Origin: Paraburkholderia lacunae
Lineage (GTDB): Bacteria > Pseudomonadota > Gammaproteobacteria > Burkholderiales > Burkholderiaceae
Direction of reading: 5' to 3'
Length of the DNA: 64,000 bases
Assembly (NCBI RefSeq): GCF_003353175.1
Contig: NZ_QHKS01000020.1
Coordinates: forward strand, 62,001 to 126,000
Of this stretch, positions 1-7,438 are shown in pieces. The notes under the pieces are model-generated. The model ran no database searches, was not told the DNA's origin, and saw only the letters and a program-made list of their open reading frames with translations. Position 1 is the first letter of the stretch, and every line of letters starts with the position of its first letter. Position numbers and translations under genes: made by a program.

Positions 1-157
1 CATTGCGCTTCACGGCTTGACCAGGCGTCAGGCTCCAACCGGCTGCACCGAGGTTCTGCCGCAGCTGGTCCTCGTTGCGTGCGCCGATCAGCACCATCGA
101 TACCGTCGGTTGCTGCAGCAGCCAGTTCAGTGCGATCTGCGGAATCGTCATGCGGGC
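1..157 (-). pseudogene. 5'-truncated aldo/keto reductase fragment
   Basis: The minus strand reads MTIPQIALNWLLQQP, then VLIGARNEDQLRQNLGAAGW and LTPGQ. This is the C-terminal strand-helix region of the aldo/keto reductase family, where the GARN motif lies near the NADP-binding end. A TAA stop at 158-160 lies in frame three codons before the first ATG (149-151), so everything upstream in the barrel is missing, including the catalytic Tyr/Lys. The frame runs off the left edge. I read it as a decayed gene whose 5' part was deleted at about position 157; an independent small protein is unlikely. Confidence 0.7.
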
Positions 158-230
158 TTACTGTGCTGAACGTGCGCGCGGTGCGCCCCTTGAGGTTGCT
201 TGAGCTACATGGGCCACGCGGCAGGTGCGG

Positions 231-248
231 TGTAGGCGAACGCCTACA
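231..248. promoter_or_regulatory. TGTAGG-N6-CCTACA palindrome, copy 1
   Basis: TGTAGGCGAACGCCTACA has perfect 8-bp arms around AA. The same TGTAGG-N6-CCTACA pattern recurs at 6675-6692 and, with one mismatch, at 18488-18505. Here it lies between the aldo/keto reductase fragment and the small ORF at 380, so it may be left over from a deleted island gene. Binding by the NarL-type regulator encoded at 6791-7438 is inference. Confidence 0.55.
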
Positions 249-379
249 GGGCATGACGTTCGACTACGTCTTTCTCAGGCTGCTCTGATTTAACTTCGCG
301 AGCGCGCATCCAATAATAATTTCATGGACCTGTGGAACTGCTTACCGCCGCAGTCCAACCTGAAATTCAGGAGCGCGCC

Positions 380-628
380 ATGAACAACTACTGCGTTTCC
401 CTGCGATCTCTTGTGGATAAATGGCTTGCGCCTACGCTCTCGATGCCGGCGCGGGTGACACAGGTTGGTCGGGTGCTCGCGACGCACGGTCGCTTTGTGC
501 GGTTGGAAGGTCGTACTTCGACCGGGCCGCTGACGATCGTATTCTTCCGGCATGACGACGGTTCGTGGTCTGTGTTTCCACCCGTCCCCGCGTCGCCAGC
601 GATGTGTGGACGTCTCTTTGTGAACTGA
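380..628 (+). CDS. small hypothetical protein (82 aa)
   Basis: Starts at ATG 380, with GGAGCG just upstream; an in-frame ATG at 332 would add 16 residues. The protein is basic and rich in Ser, Val and Pro, with a central RVTQVGRVLATHGRFVRLEG stretch followed by FFRHDDGSWSVFPP. I recall similar short orphan proteins from other Burkholderia genomes, but I know no function for them. There is no signal peptide or membrane segment. It sits in a region of gene fragments and its 3' end abuts the acs relic. Confidence 0.4.
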   Translation: MNNYCVSLRSLVDKWLAPTLSMPARVTQVGRVLATHGRFVRLEGRTSTGPLTIVFFRHDDGSWSVFPPVPASPAMCGRLFVN

Positions 629-633
629 GCCAA

Positions 634-705
634 CGTGCCCATCCAGTGTCCGGACACGTTCAGCACATCGTCGATACGGCCCGTGATCGTGAAGTAGCCG
701 GTGTC
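634..705 (-). pseudogene. 72-bp relic of an acetyl-CoA synthetase gene
   Basis: The minus strand encodes DTGYFTITGRIDDVLNVSGH, then WMGT. This is the conserved C-terminal hinge block of AMP-forming acetyl-CoA synthetase. It nearly matches the intact acs (forward 2028-2100) in DNA, including the invariant GRIDDVLNVSGH, but the following Arg is replaced by Trp and homology stops straight after MGT. It is either a fragment of a duplicated acs or the scar of a recombination event next to the intact copy. Confidence 0.75.
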
Positions 706-718
706 GCGAAAAATAACT

Positions 719-904
719 CTACCGGCACTGCGCGAGCATATCGTCGACGACCGGAAGAGCGGCGAGAGTAAGCAGTACGACAGCAAGGGGAATGGTCGAC
801 ATGAACCCCAAGTGCTTGAAGCCTACGGCGCCTGTGAAACCGCCAGCGAGGAACGACAATAAGAGCTCAGGTTTCGTGAATCCTCGAAGATAGTTAAGGG
901 GCAT
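719..904 (-). CDS. small putative membrane protein (61 aa)
   Basis: ORF with two likely hydrophobic segments (about residues 12-30 and 35-53: LLSFLAGGFTGAVGF and STIPLAVVLLTLAALPVV). It follows the satP gene on the same strand with a 48-bp gap. I do not recognise the family. It may be a remnant of a larger transporter, since it lies among other gene fragments. No strong ribosome binding site is visible. Confidence 0.3.
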   Translation of the reverse strand: MPLNYLRGFTKPELLLSFLAGGFTGAVGFKHLGFMSTIPLAVVLLTLAALPVVDDMLAQCR

Positions 905-952
905 GCTGATATTAATCCGCTTGAGCGGCGCCGCGCTGGCCGCCGCCTGTCT

Positions 953-1558
953 TCAAGCACCGCGGAGTCCGTCGGCGACCGTTACGGTTACCTCGATCTC
1001 CCTGGCGACGGTGCCCACCGGCAGCACCGTGCGCCCATGTGTCTCGTTGATGATCTCCGCCGCCGACAGGTAAAAAGCGAGCAGCGCGGTCGCCAGGCCG
1101 AGATAACCTCCCGCGTGGCGCAGCCACAGGAACCCGGTCCATTCGCTCGCTGCAAGCACGAAGAACGTGATCCATAAAGAGAGAAATACCAGTTGCAGTG
1201 CACGCGGCGCGCGCCATGTCGCGACCCACATGTAAAGCGTGAATACGCCCCACAGGAACAGATACCAGCCGATGAAGGCCGCGGGCACGGTACCGTGCAG
1301 GAACAGCACGAAGAGGGCGAGCGACCACCAGAACGCACCGTAGCTCAGAAAAGCCGTCGCGCCGAACGTGTTGCCGCGCGGCACCTCCATGAGTCCGGCC
1401 AGCGCCTGCGCAGTGCCGCCATAGGCAAACGCGACGGCGAGCACCATGCCCATCGAATTGCCGCTGAACCACCCGGCGTTGATCATGCTGAGCAGCCAGG
1501 TCGTCAATGCAAAGCCGGCAAGGCCGAGCGAGGCGGGATTAGGGGCTTTGAAATTCAT
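953..1558 (-). CDS. satP: acetate permease of the GPR1/FUN34/YaaH (SatP) family
   Basis: Acetate/succinate-proton symporter of the inner membrane, 201 aa with six predicted hydrophobic helices. The family signature near the N-terminus reads NPASLGL (usual NPAPLGL), followed by GFALTTWLLS, FAYGGTAQALAG, GNTFGATAFLSYGAFW and the C-terminal GRTVLPVG, all in the order seen in E. coli SatP. ATG 1558 is chosen because AAGGA lies about 10 nt upstream; the ATG at 1576 would put that motif inside the gene. It lies 107 bp downstream of acs on the same strand, so acs-satP is probably one operon for uptake and activation of acetate. The C-terminal tail is about 10 residues longer than in E. coli. Confidence 0.88.
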   Translation of the reverse strand: MNFKAPNPASLGLAGFALTTWLLSMINAGWFSGNSMGMVLAVAFAYGGTAQALAGLMEVPRGNTFGATAFLSYGAFWWSLALFVLFLHGTVPAAFIGWYLFLWGVFTLYMWVATWRAPRALQLVFLSLWITFFVLAASEWTGFLWLRHAGGYLGLATALLAFYLSAAEIINETHGRTVLPVGTVAREIEVTVTVADGLRGA

Positions 1559-1665
1559 GATGAAATCCTTATGCAAACAGAAGCAGGCGCCGACGGCGCG
1601 GCTGTCCTGGAGACGGGGGCCGCGCGACGATCACGGTACGAACGAAAGCCGGAGCGCCGGAACGC

Positions 1666-3642
1666 TCAGACCGCATCGGCGAACTGGGAAATGACGGCGG
1701 GATTCTCGACGGTCGACGTGTCCTGCGAAATCGCGTCGCCTTTCGCGACTGAGCGCAACAGGCGGCGCACGACCTTGCCGGAGCGCGTCTTGGGCATCGC
1801 GTCGCCGAAACGGATGTCTTTCGGTTTCGCGATCGGGCCGATTTCCTTGCCGACCCAGGCGCGCAACTCGTCCGCCACGCGCTTCGCTTCCGCGCCGGTA
1901 GGCCGCTCTGTTTTCAAAACGATGAAGGCGACGATGGCCTCGCCGATCGTTTCATCCGGACGCCCGACCACCGCGGCCTCCGCAACCAGCGGATTGGCCG
2001 CCAGCGCCGACTCGATTTCCATCGTGCCCATTCTGTGCCCGGACACGTTCAGCACGTCGTCGATACGGCCCGTGATCGTGAAGTAGCCTGTGTCCGGGTC
2101 GCGAATCGCACCGTCGCCGGCGAGGTACAGCTTGCCGCCGAGTTCTTCCGGGTAATAGCCGTGACGGAAGCGCTCAGGATTGCCCCAGATGGTGCGGATC
2201 ATCGACGGCCACGGCTTGCGGACGACGAGCACGCCGCCTTGTCCGTTAGGCACATCCCGGCCCGTTTCATCGACGATCGCCGCGTCGATGCCGGGCATCG
2301 GCAGCGTGCACGATCCCGGCACGAGGGGCGTGGCGCCGGGCAGCGGCGAGATCATATGGCCGCCGGTTTCGGTCTGCCAGAACGTGTCGAGCACCGGACA
2401 GCGGCCGCCGCCGACCTGTTCGGCGTACCAGGTCCACGCACTTGGATTGATCGGTTCGCCGACCGTGCCGAGGATGCGCAGGCTGCTCAGGTCGAAGCTG
2501 CGCGGATGCACGGCGGCGTTAGCGTCGGCGGTCTTGATGAGGGACCGGATGGCGGTCGGCGCGGTGTAGAAGATGCTGACCTTATGGCGCTGGATCATGT
2601 CCCAGAAACGGCCGGCGTTCGGGTAAGTCGGCACGCCTTCGAAAATCACCTGGGTCGCGCCGACGGCGGTCGGGCCGTAGCAGATGTACGTGTGGCCGGT
2701 GATCCAGCCGATGTCGGCGGTGCACCAGAAGACATCGGCCGGCTTGATATCGAAGGTCCATTTCATGGTGACGGCGGCCCACAGCAGATAACCGCCGGTG
2801 CTGTGCTGCACGCCCTTGGGCGCGCCGGTCGAGCCGGATGTGTAGAGCACGAACAGCGGATGCTCCGCGCCGACCCATTCCGGCTCGCAGGTGTCGGGTT
2901 GAGCCTGTTCGAGCTCATGCAGCCACGCGTCACGGCCCGCGATCCAGGGGATCCGGCCGCCGGTACGGCGATAGATGACGACCGTTTTCACCGCTTCGGC
3001 GCCGCCCATCGTAAGTGCTTCGTCGACGATCGTCTTCAGCGGCAGTGTCTTGCCCCCGCGCGCCTGTTCGTCGGCCGTAATCACGGCCACTGCACCGACA
3101 TCGACCATCCGTTCATGCAGCGATTTGGCGGAAAAGCCGCCGAACACGACGGAGTGCGGCGCGCCGATGCGCGCGCACGCCAGCATGGCGGCGACGCCTT
3201 CCACCGACATCGGCATGTAGATCACCACCCGGTCGTCTTTTTTCACGCCGCGTGCGCGCAGCGCATTGGCGAGTCTGCACACGCGGTGATAGAGGGCCTG
3301 GTAAGTGATGCGCGTGACCTTGCCGTCGTCCGCCTCGAACACGATGGCGGTTTTGTCGGCATGTCCGTTGATGAGGTTGCGATCCAGGCAATTGTATGAG
3401 GCGTTCAGCTCGCCATCTTCAAACCATTGATAGAACGGCGCGTTCGCATCGTTCAGGACCTTCGTGAATGGACGCCGCCAATCGAGATGTTCTCTGGCAA
3501 GACGCGCCCAGAACGCTTCGTGATCGCGTTCGGCCTCGGCAACGAGCGCCCGGTAGGCCTCCATGCCGTCAATGGCCGCGTGCTTGAGCACAGGGATCTG
3601 CGGCGCCGTGGCGCTGGGTTGATTAAGTTCGATGGTAGACAT
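1666..3642 (-). CDS. acs: acetyl-CoA synthetase (AMP-forming), copy 1
   Basis: Converts acetate, ATP and CoA to acetyl-CoA via acetyl-AMP; 658 aa, normal for the family. Visible motifs in order: the N-terminal ACS segment with NASYNCLDRN, the P-loop YTSGSTGAPKG (about residue 270), GEPINPSAW, DTFWQTETGG, LAGDGAIRD, the hinge GRIDDVLNVSGHRMG and the C-terminal PKTRSGK. The Lys in the last motif (about residue 624) is the site that protein acetyltransferases modify in Acs enzymes. ATG 3642 is preceded by GAGGAGA; a longer reading frame upstream has no start evidence. Two FNR boxes lie in the divergent region at 3856 and 3964. Its paralogue is at 53204-55210. Confidence 0.95.
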   Translation of the reverse strand: MSTIELNQPSATAPQIPVLKHAAIDGMEAYRALVAEAERDHEAFWARLAREHLDWRRPFTKVLNDANAPFYQWFEDGELNASYNCLDRNLINGHADKTAIVFEADDGKVTRITYQALYHRVCRLANALRARGVKKDDRVVIYMPMSVEGVAAMLACARIGAPHSVVFGGFSAKSLHERMVDVGAVAVITADEQARGGKTLPLKTIVDEALTMGGAEAVKTVVIYRRTGGRIPWIAGRDAWLHELEQAQPDTCEPEWVGAEHPLFVLYTSGSTGAPKGVQHSTGGYLLWAAVTMKWTFDIKPADVFWCTADIGWITGHTYICYGPTAVGATQVIFEGVPTYPNAGRFWDMIQRHKVSIFYTAPTAIRSLIKTADANAAVHPRSFDLSSLRILGTVGEPINPSAWTWYAEQVGGGRCPVLDTFWQTETGGHMISPLPGATPLVPGSCTLPMPGIDAAIVDETGRDVPNGQGGVLVVRKPWPSMIRTIWGNPERFRHGYYPEELGGKLYLAGDGAIRDPDTGYFTITGRIDDVLNVSGHRMGTMEIESALAANPLVAEAAVVGRPDETIGEAIVAFIVLKTERPTGAEAKRVADELRAWVGKEIGPIAKPKDIRFGDAMPKTRSGKVVRRLLRSVAKGDAISQDTSTVENPAVISQFADAV

Positions 3643-3855
3643 GCATAGTCTCCTCACATGAGTCATAGGGGCGACGGTGCATAAAGCGCCTGGTCGCTTG
3701 CGGGGCGGCTCTTGATGGCCATGATGCGTGTGCCGGTGCGACTGGGACTCTGGCGCGAGAACGGCGTTGGCTGCAAGGCAGACGCGAGGAAATCCGTGTC
3801 TGCGGTGAGTCAGCGTGGGTGTATGTCCACTATGACAGTCAGGCTGATGATGCAC

Positions 3856-3869
3856 TTGACTCAAATCAA
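3856..3869. promoter_or_regulatory. FNR-type box (acs / 4077 divergent region)
   Basis: TTGAC-TCAA-ATCAA, differing from the E. coli FNR consensus TTGAT-N4-ATCAA at one position. It lies about 220 bp upstream of the acs start and a similar distance from the + strand gene at 4077, so its target is ambiguous. Confidence 0.7.
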
Positions 3870-3963
3870 GAGAAGAACTGCGCGGAGCGCTGGTCCGCTT
3901 TCTCCTGTTGAGTGGACCTTCGATTTTGCGAGCCCCTTGCATGTAAAGCGAAGCGTCCAGGCC

Positions 3964-3977
3964 TTGACGCAAATCAA
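3964..3977. promoter_or_regulatory. FNR-type box upstream of the small membrane gene at 4077
   Basis: TTGAC-GCAA-ATCAA, centred about 106 bp before ATG 4077 and exactly 108 bp from the neighbouring box at 3856. The distance fits an activated class II promoter with a leader of about 65 nt. Confidence 0.7.
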
Positions 3978-4076
3978 TCGCAATACTTCGGCTGGGGCGA
4001 TGATCAATGCGTCTTCGACAGCTCACTAACCGTCACGTCGATGCACAACCACGTATCTTTGAGCCAGGGGGAAATC

Positions 4077-4268
4077 ATGGTCCGGGCGGAACCCAGGATT
4101 GTCGTTGCGGCGATTGCCGTTTTTGTCGCACTAGCAGGTTTGGCGGCCTCGATCCACGGCCTGCTGTTCGATAGCACGGACGTCGTTCGCTATGGCGCGG
4201 CGGCACTCGTTGCCGGCGTTGCCTGCTTCGTCCTGCTGCTGAACCCTGCAGCAGGAGACGACGCCTGA
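4077..4268 (+). CDS. small two-helix membrane protein, unknown
   Basis: A 63-aa protein with two hydrophobic segments (about residues 8-27, IVVAAIAVFVALAGLAASIH, and 38-55, GAAALVAGVACFVLLL) and a short acidic tail. ATG 4077 is preceded by AGGGGGA. No family recognised. It is divergent from acs and has an FNR-type box about 106 bp upstream, so low-oxygen expression is likely. A role in membrane or respiratory adaptation is only a guess from context. Confidence 0.6.
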   Translation: MVRAEPRIVVAAIAVFVALAGLAASIHGLLFDSTDVVRYGAAALVAGVACFVLLLNPAAGDDA

Positions 4269-4335
4269 CCCATCGTTAGCGTCGGCTATCAATCCCACAG
4301 TACTACTCGACCCCTGGGGGCAGGGTCGGCAACGC

Positions 4336-4710
4336 TTATTCGCTGTCGTTGGCGGCAAAGATGCTGTTTTCCGGCTGCGTGCTTTCATTGTCGACACATT
4401 GCACGTGCCAATGGCCGGTCATCAGAGATCTACCTGGATCGGAGCGCCACTGTGCACGTCCGGTCTCGCCCTCGAACGGTCCAGACTCGGCGTTCAGATC
4501 GAGCCCTTCGAGTACGCAGCAGGGCGTCGAATCGTGCGGCCCGCAGACGAGCGTGTTGCCGCAATCGACGTGCAAGGCGCCCCACTCGGGCAACTCGAGC
4601 CCCATATGCCCCTCGCGTGACCACTGACGCGTTTCATTGTCGAGCCACAGGATGGCAAATGCCATGGGATTGACACGGTTGAACGTGTCGAGGTGAATGG
4701 TGAGGCGCAT
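4336..4710 (-). CDS. DUF3564-like hypothetical protein
   Basis: 124 aa beginning MRLTIHLDTFNR, with AFAILWLDNETRQWSREGH and a Cys-containing GPHDSTPCCVLEGLDL. The start and length fit DUF3564, an uncharacterised family I know mainly from Burkholderia; I rely on memory for that assignment. ATG 4710 is chosen over the upstream ATG at 4743 because CGGAGA lies about 8 nt before it. No signal peptide or membrane segment. It follows the small cytochrome c gene on the same strand by 46 bp and may share its promoter (FNR box at 5156). Confidence 0.65.
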   Translation of the reverse strand: MRLTIHLDTFNRVNPMAFAILWLDNETRQWSREGHMGLELPEWGALHVDCGNTLVCGPHDSTPCCVLEGLDLNAESGPFEGETGRAQWRSDPGRSLMTGHWHVQCVDNESTQPENSIFAANDSE

Positions 4711-4756
4711 GATGTTCTCCGTACCTGCTACGAACACGAGCAAACGAACTGGATGG

Positions 4757-5098
4757 CTACTGGCTCAAAACCCATTGGATCAACGTGTGGGCGTCTTCGG
4801 GCGTCAACGGGCCGCCGCGGTCCGCGGGCAGTGGCATTGCGATATCGCCCCAATGGGCCTTGCCGCCGAGTCGCAGCTTGTGTTCAAGCATCACACGAGC
4901 GTTTGGCACACCGCGATAACGGTCCGCAATCTGTTGAAACGACGGCGCGAGAAAGGGCGCGTCCCGGGTATGGCAGAACATGCAATGCTGCTGATCGACC
5001 AGCGCAGTCGGCTCGGACTGCGCGAGCGCTGCGCCGCTTGCTGCCAGCAGCAGCGTCAGTGCATTTGCAATGAGATGGCGTAGGGGCGGGGTATTCAC
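4757..5098 (-). CDS. small secreted c-type cytochrome
   Basis: About 113 aa. A hydrophobic N-terminal segment (LIANALTLLLAASGAALAQS) is a signal peptide, followed by one haem-attachment motif CMFCH and a likely axial Met in IAMPLP, the layout of a class I monohaem cytochrome c. It probably carries electrons in the periplasm. The open frame extends to 5164, but that start would lie inside the FNR box at 5156-5169, so I prefer the GTG at 5098; the ribosome site is weak, so the start is uncertain. The box is centred about 64 bp upstream of that GTG, which supports oxygen-controlled expression. Confidence 0.8.
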   Translation of the reverse strand: MNTPPLRHLIANALTLLLAASGAALAQSEPTALVDQQHCMFCHTRDAPFLAPSFQQIADRYRGVPNARVMLEHKLRLGGKAHWGDIAMPLPADRGGPLTPEDAHTLIQWVLSQ

Positions 5099-5155
5099 GA
5101 GACACACTCGAGGACAGGTTCCGAGTTCAGTGTAGAGTCGGCGCCGCCTTCGCGA

Positions 5156-5169
5156 TTGACTCATATCAA
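5156..5169. promoter_or_regulatory. FNR-type box upstream of the cytochrome c gene
   Basis: TTGAC-TCAT-ATCAA, centred about 64 bp before the inferred GTG start at 5098 on the minus strand, so a transcript would start roughly 20 nt before the gene. It argues against the ATG at 5164 as the start. Confidence 0.75.
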
Positions 5170-5383
5170 GACAATGTTTCTCCTTCCGTCCGACGATGCA
5201 TTCATGGCAGCGGCTCGCACGGCGGCGCCATTCGAGCCACGCATATCCTTCAGGCTGCGATCATGAATATCCATTTCCCTCAGGAACATCCGGAATATTG
5301 CGCTCGCGATCTGAAAGTGCGTTCATTCGGGGCCTCCTGCGTGTTTTCCGGATCGGTGCCGAGCCGTGCATGCGCTGCCCGGA

Positions 5384-6166
5384 CTAGACCCGCGCGAGGC
5401 CTTCGAGGTCGAGAATCCTGATCTGCTTGCCATGTGTATCGACCAGGCCGTCTTTCTGAAATTTCGAAAACATGCGGCTGACGGTTTCGAGTTTCATCCC
5501 GAGGTAGCTGCCGATCTCCTCGCGTGTCATGCGCAAAATGAATTCCGCCGGCGAATAGCCGCGTGTCTTGAGCCTTCCCGACAGGTTCAGCAGGAAGGCG
5601 GCGACTCGCTGGTCGGCGGACATCGTGCCGAGCAGCATCATGAGGGTGGCCTCGCGAACGATCTCTCCACCCATCAGGCGATGGACGTGCTGCTGCACGA
5701 CCTTCACTTCGCGACACATGACTTCCAGCAGATGGAACGGGATGATGCAGACTCTGCTGTCCTCGAGGGCGATCGCGTCGCAACTGTGCCGGCCCGAGCA
5801 GACGCCGTCGAGACCGATCGAGTCGCCGGCCAGATGAAAGCCGGTGACCTGTTCGCGGCCGTCGCGATGCATGACGACGGTCTTGAACGAGCCGGCGCGA
5901 ACCGCATAGATGCTCTGGAACGAATCGTTGGCGCGGTATAGCGATTCACCCTGTTTGATCGTGCGGGAAACGCAGATCAGCGACTCCAGGCGCTCCAGTT
6001 CGGCTGGCGTCAGGCCTTGCGGCATGCAGATCGAGCGCATCGTGCAGCTCGAACAGCGCGCGGTCCGGCGGGCCGGGACTGACGTTGCGAGCGCGGCATT
6101 GCCTGAAGCCGGCCGCGGCACACGCTGGAGCGGCATGATTGCGGAATGTTCGGCGACGTCAGACAT
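5384..6166 (-). CDS. fnr: FNR, oxygen-sensing Crp/Fnr transcription factor
   Basis: 260 aa; binds DNA as a dimer when an oxygen-labile [4Fe-4S] cluster is intact. The N-terminus has CSSCTMRSIC (C38, C41, C47), the same C-x2-C-x5-C spacing as E. coli FNR, and C140 in SRVCIIPF matches the fourth E. coli ligand (C122). The cyclic-nucleotide-binding fold contains ITGFHLAGD-like VTGFHLAGD. The recognition helix LETVSR keeps the Glu, Ser and Arg that read TTGAT, which fits the boxes across this island. It lies 9 bp after the receiver-only regulator at 6176, so they are co-transcribed. A TGTAGG palindrome, and no clear FNR box, precedes that operon. Confidence 0.93.
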   Translation of the reverse strand: MSDVAEHSAIMPLQRVPRPASGNAALATSVPARRTARCSSCTMRSICMPQGLTPAELERLESLICVSRTIKQGESLYRANDSFQSIYAVRAGSFKTVVMHRDGREQVTGFHLAGDSIGLDGVCSGRHSCDAIALEDSRVCIIPFHLLEVMCREVKVVQQHVHRLMGGEIVREATLMMLLGTMSADQRVAAFLLNLSGRLKTRGYSPAEFILRMTREEIGSYLGMKLETVSRMFSKFQKDGLVDTHGKQIRILDLEGLARV

Positions 6167-6175
6167 GGTGTGCTC

Positions 6176-6598
6176 CTAGGTAATGGAGTAATTGAGGCCA
6201 CGCGCGCGACGCTCGTGGGCGATCCGCGTAATCGTGCTGCATGCAAGATCGAACTCGCTTGTCTTGTCGAAGAAGTACTGCGCGCCGGCCGCAACGCACG
6301 CCTGCCTGAACCACGCACTCGAGTGATTCGTCAGCACGATCGTGATCACCGGCGACGCGCTCCGCGCCAGGCTATGCAGAAGTTCCATACCGGTGCCGCC
6401 GGTCAGACGCAAATCCATGACCACGACATCGGCTCCGGTGGCGTCGATGCCGGCGAGCGCGGCGCCGGGTTCCTCGGCTTCGCCGACAATCTCGACAGAA
6501 TCGATTGCGCCAAAGCGTGCCGCCATCCGTTGTCGGATCGGAATGGCGTCTTCGACGAGGAAGACACGCAGTGCTTGCTGGGACGGGCTTGAGTTCAT
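6176..6598 (-). CDS. single-domain response regulator (CheY-like receiver)
   Basis: 140 aa, receiver domain only. The acidic pocket is in FLVEDAIP, the phospho-acceptor is D62 in VVVMDLRL, the Thr is in VLTNHSS and the Lys is K112 in FFDKTSEFD. There is no output domain, so it acts by protein contact or as a phosphate sink. It is first in an operon with fnr (9-bp gap), downstream of the TGTAGG-N6-CCTACA palindrome at 6675. Its kinase could be the one at 7435, but that is inference. Confidence 0.85.
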   Translation of the reverse strand: MNSSPSQQALRVFLVEDAIPIRQRMAARFGAIDSVEIVGEAEEPGAALAGIDATGADVVVMDLRLTGGTGMELLHSLARSASPVITIVLTNHSSAWFRQACVAAGAQYFFDKTSEFDLACSTITRIAHERRARGLNYSIT

Positions 6599-6674
6599 GA
6601 CTCGAAGTATCGGCGGCGCTGTCTCAAATTAAAATCGGCGGCGAGCGAACTTCGGGTAGGCGAGCGCGAAGGCG

Positions 6675-6692
6675 TGTAGGGGATTTCCTACA
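6675..6692. promoter_or_regulatory. TGTAGG-N6-CCTACA palindrome, copy 2, upstream of the regulator-fnr operon
   Basis: TGTAGGGGATTTCCTACA, with arms extending to CGTGTAGG and CCTACACG (6673-6694). The centre is about 85 bp upstream of the receiver gene start (6598), where an activator site would be expected. LuxR/NarL-type regulators bind inverted repeats of this size; the NarL-type gene lies just downstream at 6791-7438. Confidence 0.65.
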
Positions 6693-6790
6693 CGCGACAA
6701 ATGGACGGAAACAGGATGGCGAGCGCCGCGCGACCGGCGGTTTGGTGTGAGGATTGAATCTCGCCCAGCGGCCGGTACGCCGCCCCGGAC

Positions 6791-7438
6791 CTAGATTTCG
6801 TCGTCTTCTCCGAGCAGCTTGTGGCGCAGCGCGTAACGCACCAGCGCGGCTTCGTGCGGCATCTGCATTTTTTCGAGGATGCGTGTTTTATAGGTACTCA
6901 CCGTTTTGCTGCTGACGCACAATTGCGCGGCGATTTCGGTGATGGTTTGCCCCGCGGCGATGCGGCGGAACACATCGAACTCACGGTCGGACAGGCGTTG
7001 ATGCGGCAACGTGTCGGCCGGCTCGTTCAGGCTCTGTGCGAAACGCTCGGCCATCGCGAGACTCACGTAGACGCCCCCGGATGCGACCTTGGTGAGCGCC
7101 GCGACCAGTTCCGCACTGGCGCTTTCCTTGGTTAGATACCCAGAGGCGCCCGCTTTGAAAGCGCGTACCGCATACTGCTGCTCCGCATGCATGGTGAGCA
7201 CGAGAATCCGCAGTGCCGGCTTCTCATCCTTGATCTGTTTGATCAGCTCAACGCCGTTTCGTCCTGGCATCGACAGATCCAGCACGAGCACGTCGGCTGC
7301 ATTCGAGCGGATCAGCGCAATCGTGCTGACGCCGTCATTGGCCTCGCCAACCACCTCGAAGCCGCTTGCACCTTGCAGGATATGCCGCAGGCCATCACGC
7401 ACCAAGGCGTGATCGTCGGCTATCAGCACTCGCATCAT
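6791..7438 (-). CDS. NarL/FixJ-family response regulator
   Basis: 215 aa. Receiver domain at residues 3-120 with D54 (VLVLDLSMPG) and K104 (SGYLTKES), then a LuxR-type HTH at about 150-207 (LSDREFDVFRRIAAGQTITE, then IAAQLCVSSKTVSTYKTRI). Its start overlaps the end of the kinase gene by 4 nt (ATGA), which makes the two a cognate pair. It is the most likely protein to bind the TGTAGG palindromes of this island. Similar pairs control low-oxygen or redox genes in proteobacteria, but the signal here is unknown. Confidence 0.92.
   Translation of the reverse strand: MMRVLIADDHALVRDGLRHILQGASGFEVVGEANDGVSTIALIRSNAADVLVLDLSMPGRNGVELIKQIKDEKPALRILVLTMHAEQQYAVRAFKAGASGYLTKESASAELVAALTKVASGGVYVSLAMAERFAQSLNEPADTLPHQRLSDREFDVFRRIAAGQTITEIAAQLCVSSKTVSTYKTRILEKMQMPHEAALVRYALRHKLLGEDDEI

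Noticed and set aside
2035..3399. 454-aa ORF antisense to acs
   Set aside because: GC-rich antisense shadow of acs codons; no similarity and no ribosome site. The same holds for the antisense frames over mdcD, mdcA, atpA and sulP.
3643..4026. Long N-terminal extension of acs (frame open to 4026)
   Set aside because: It crosses both FNR boxes, has no ribosome site, and the extra residues have no similarity to Acs enzymes; ATG 3642 has GAGGAGA.
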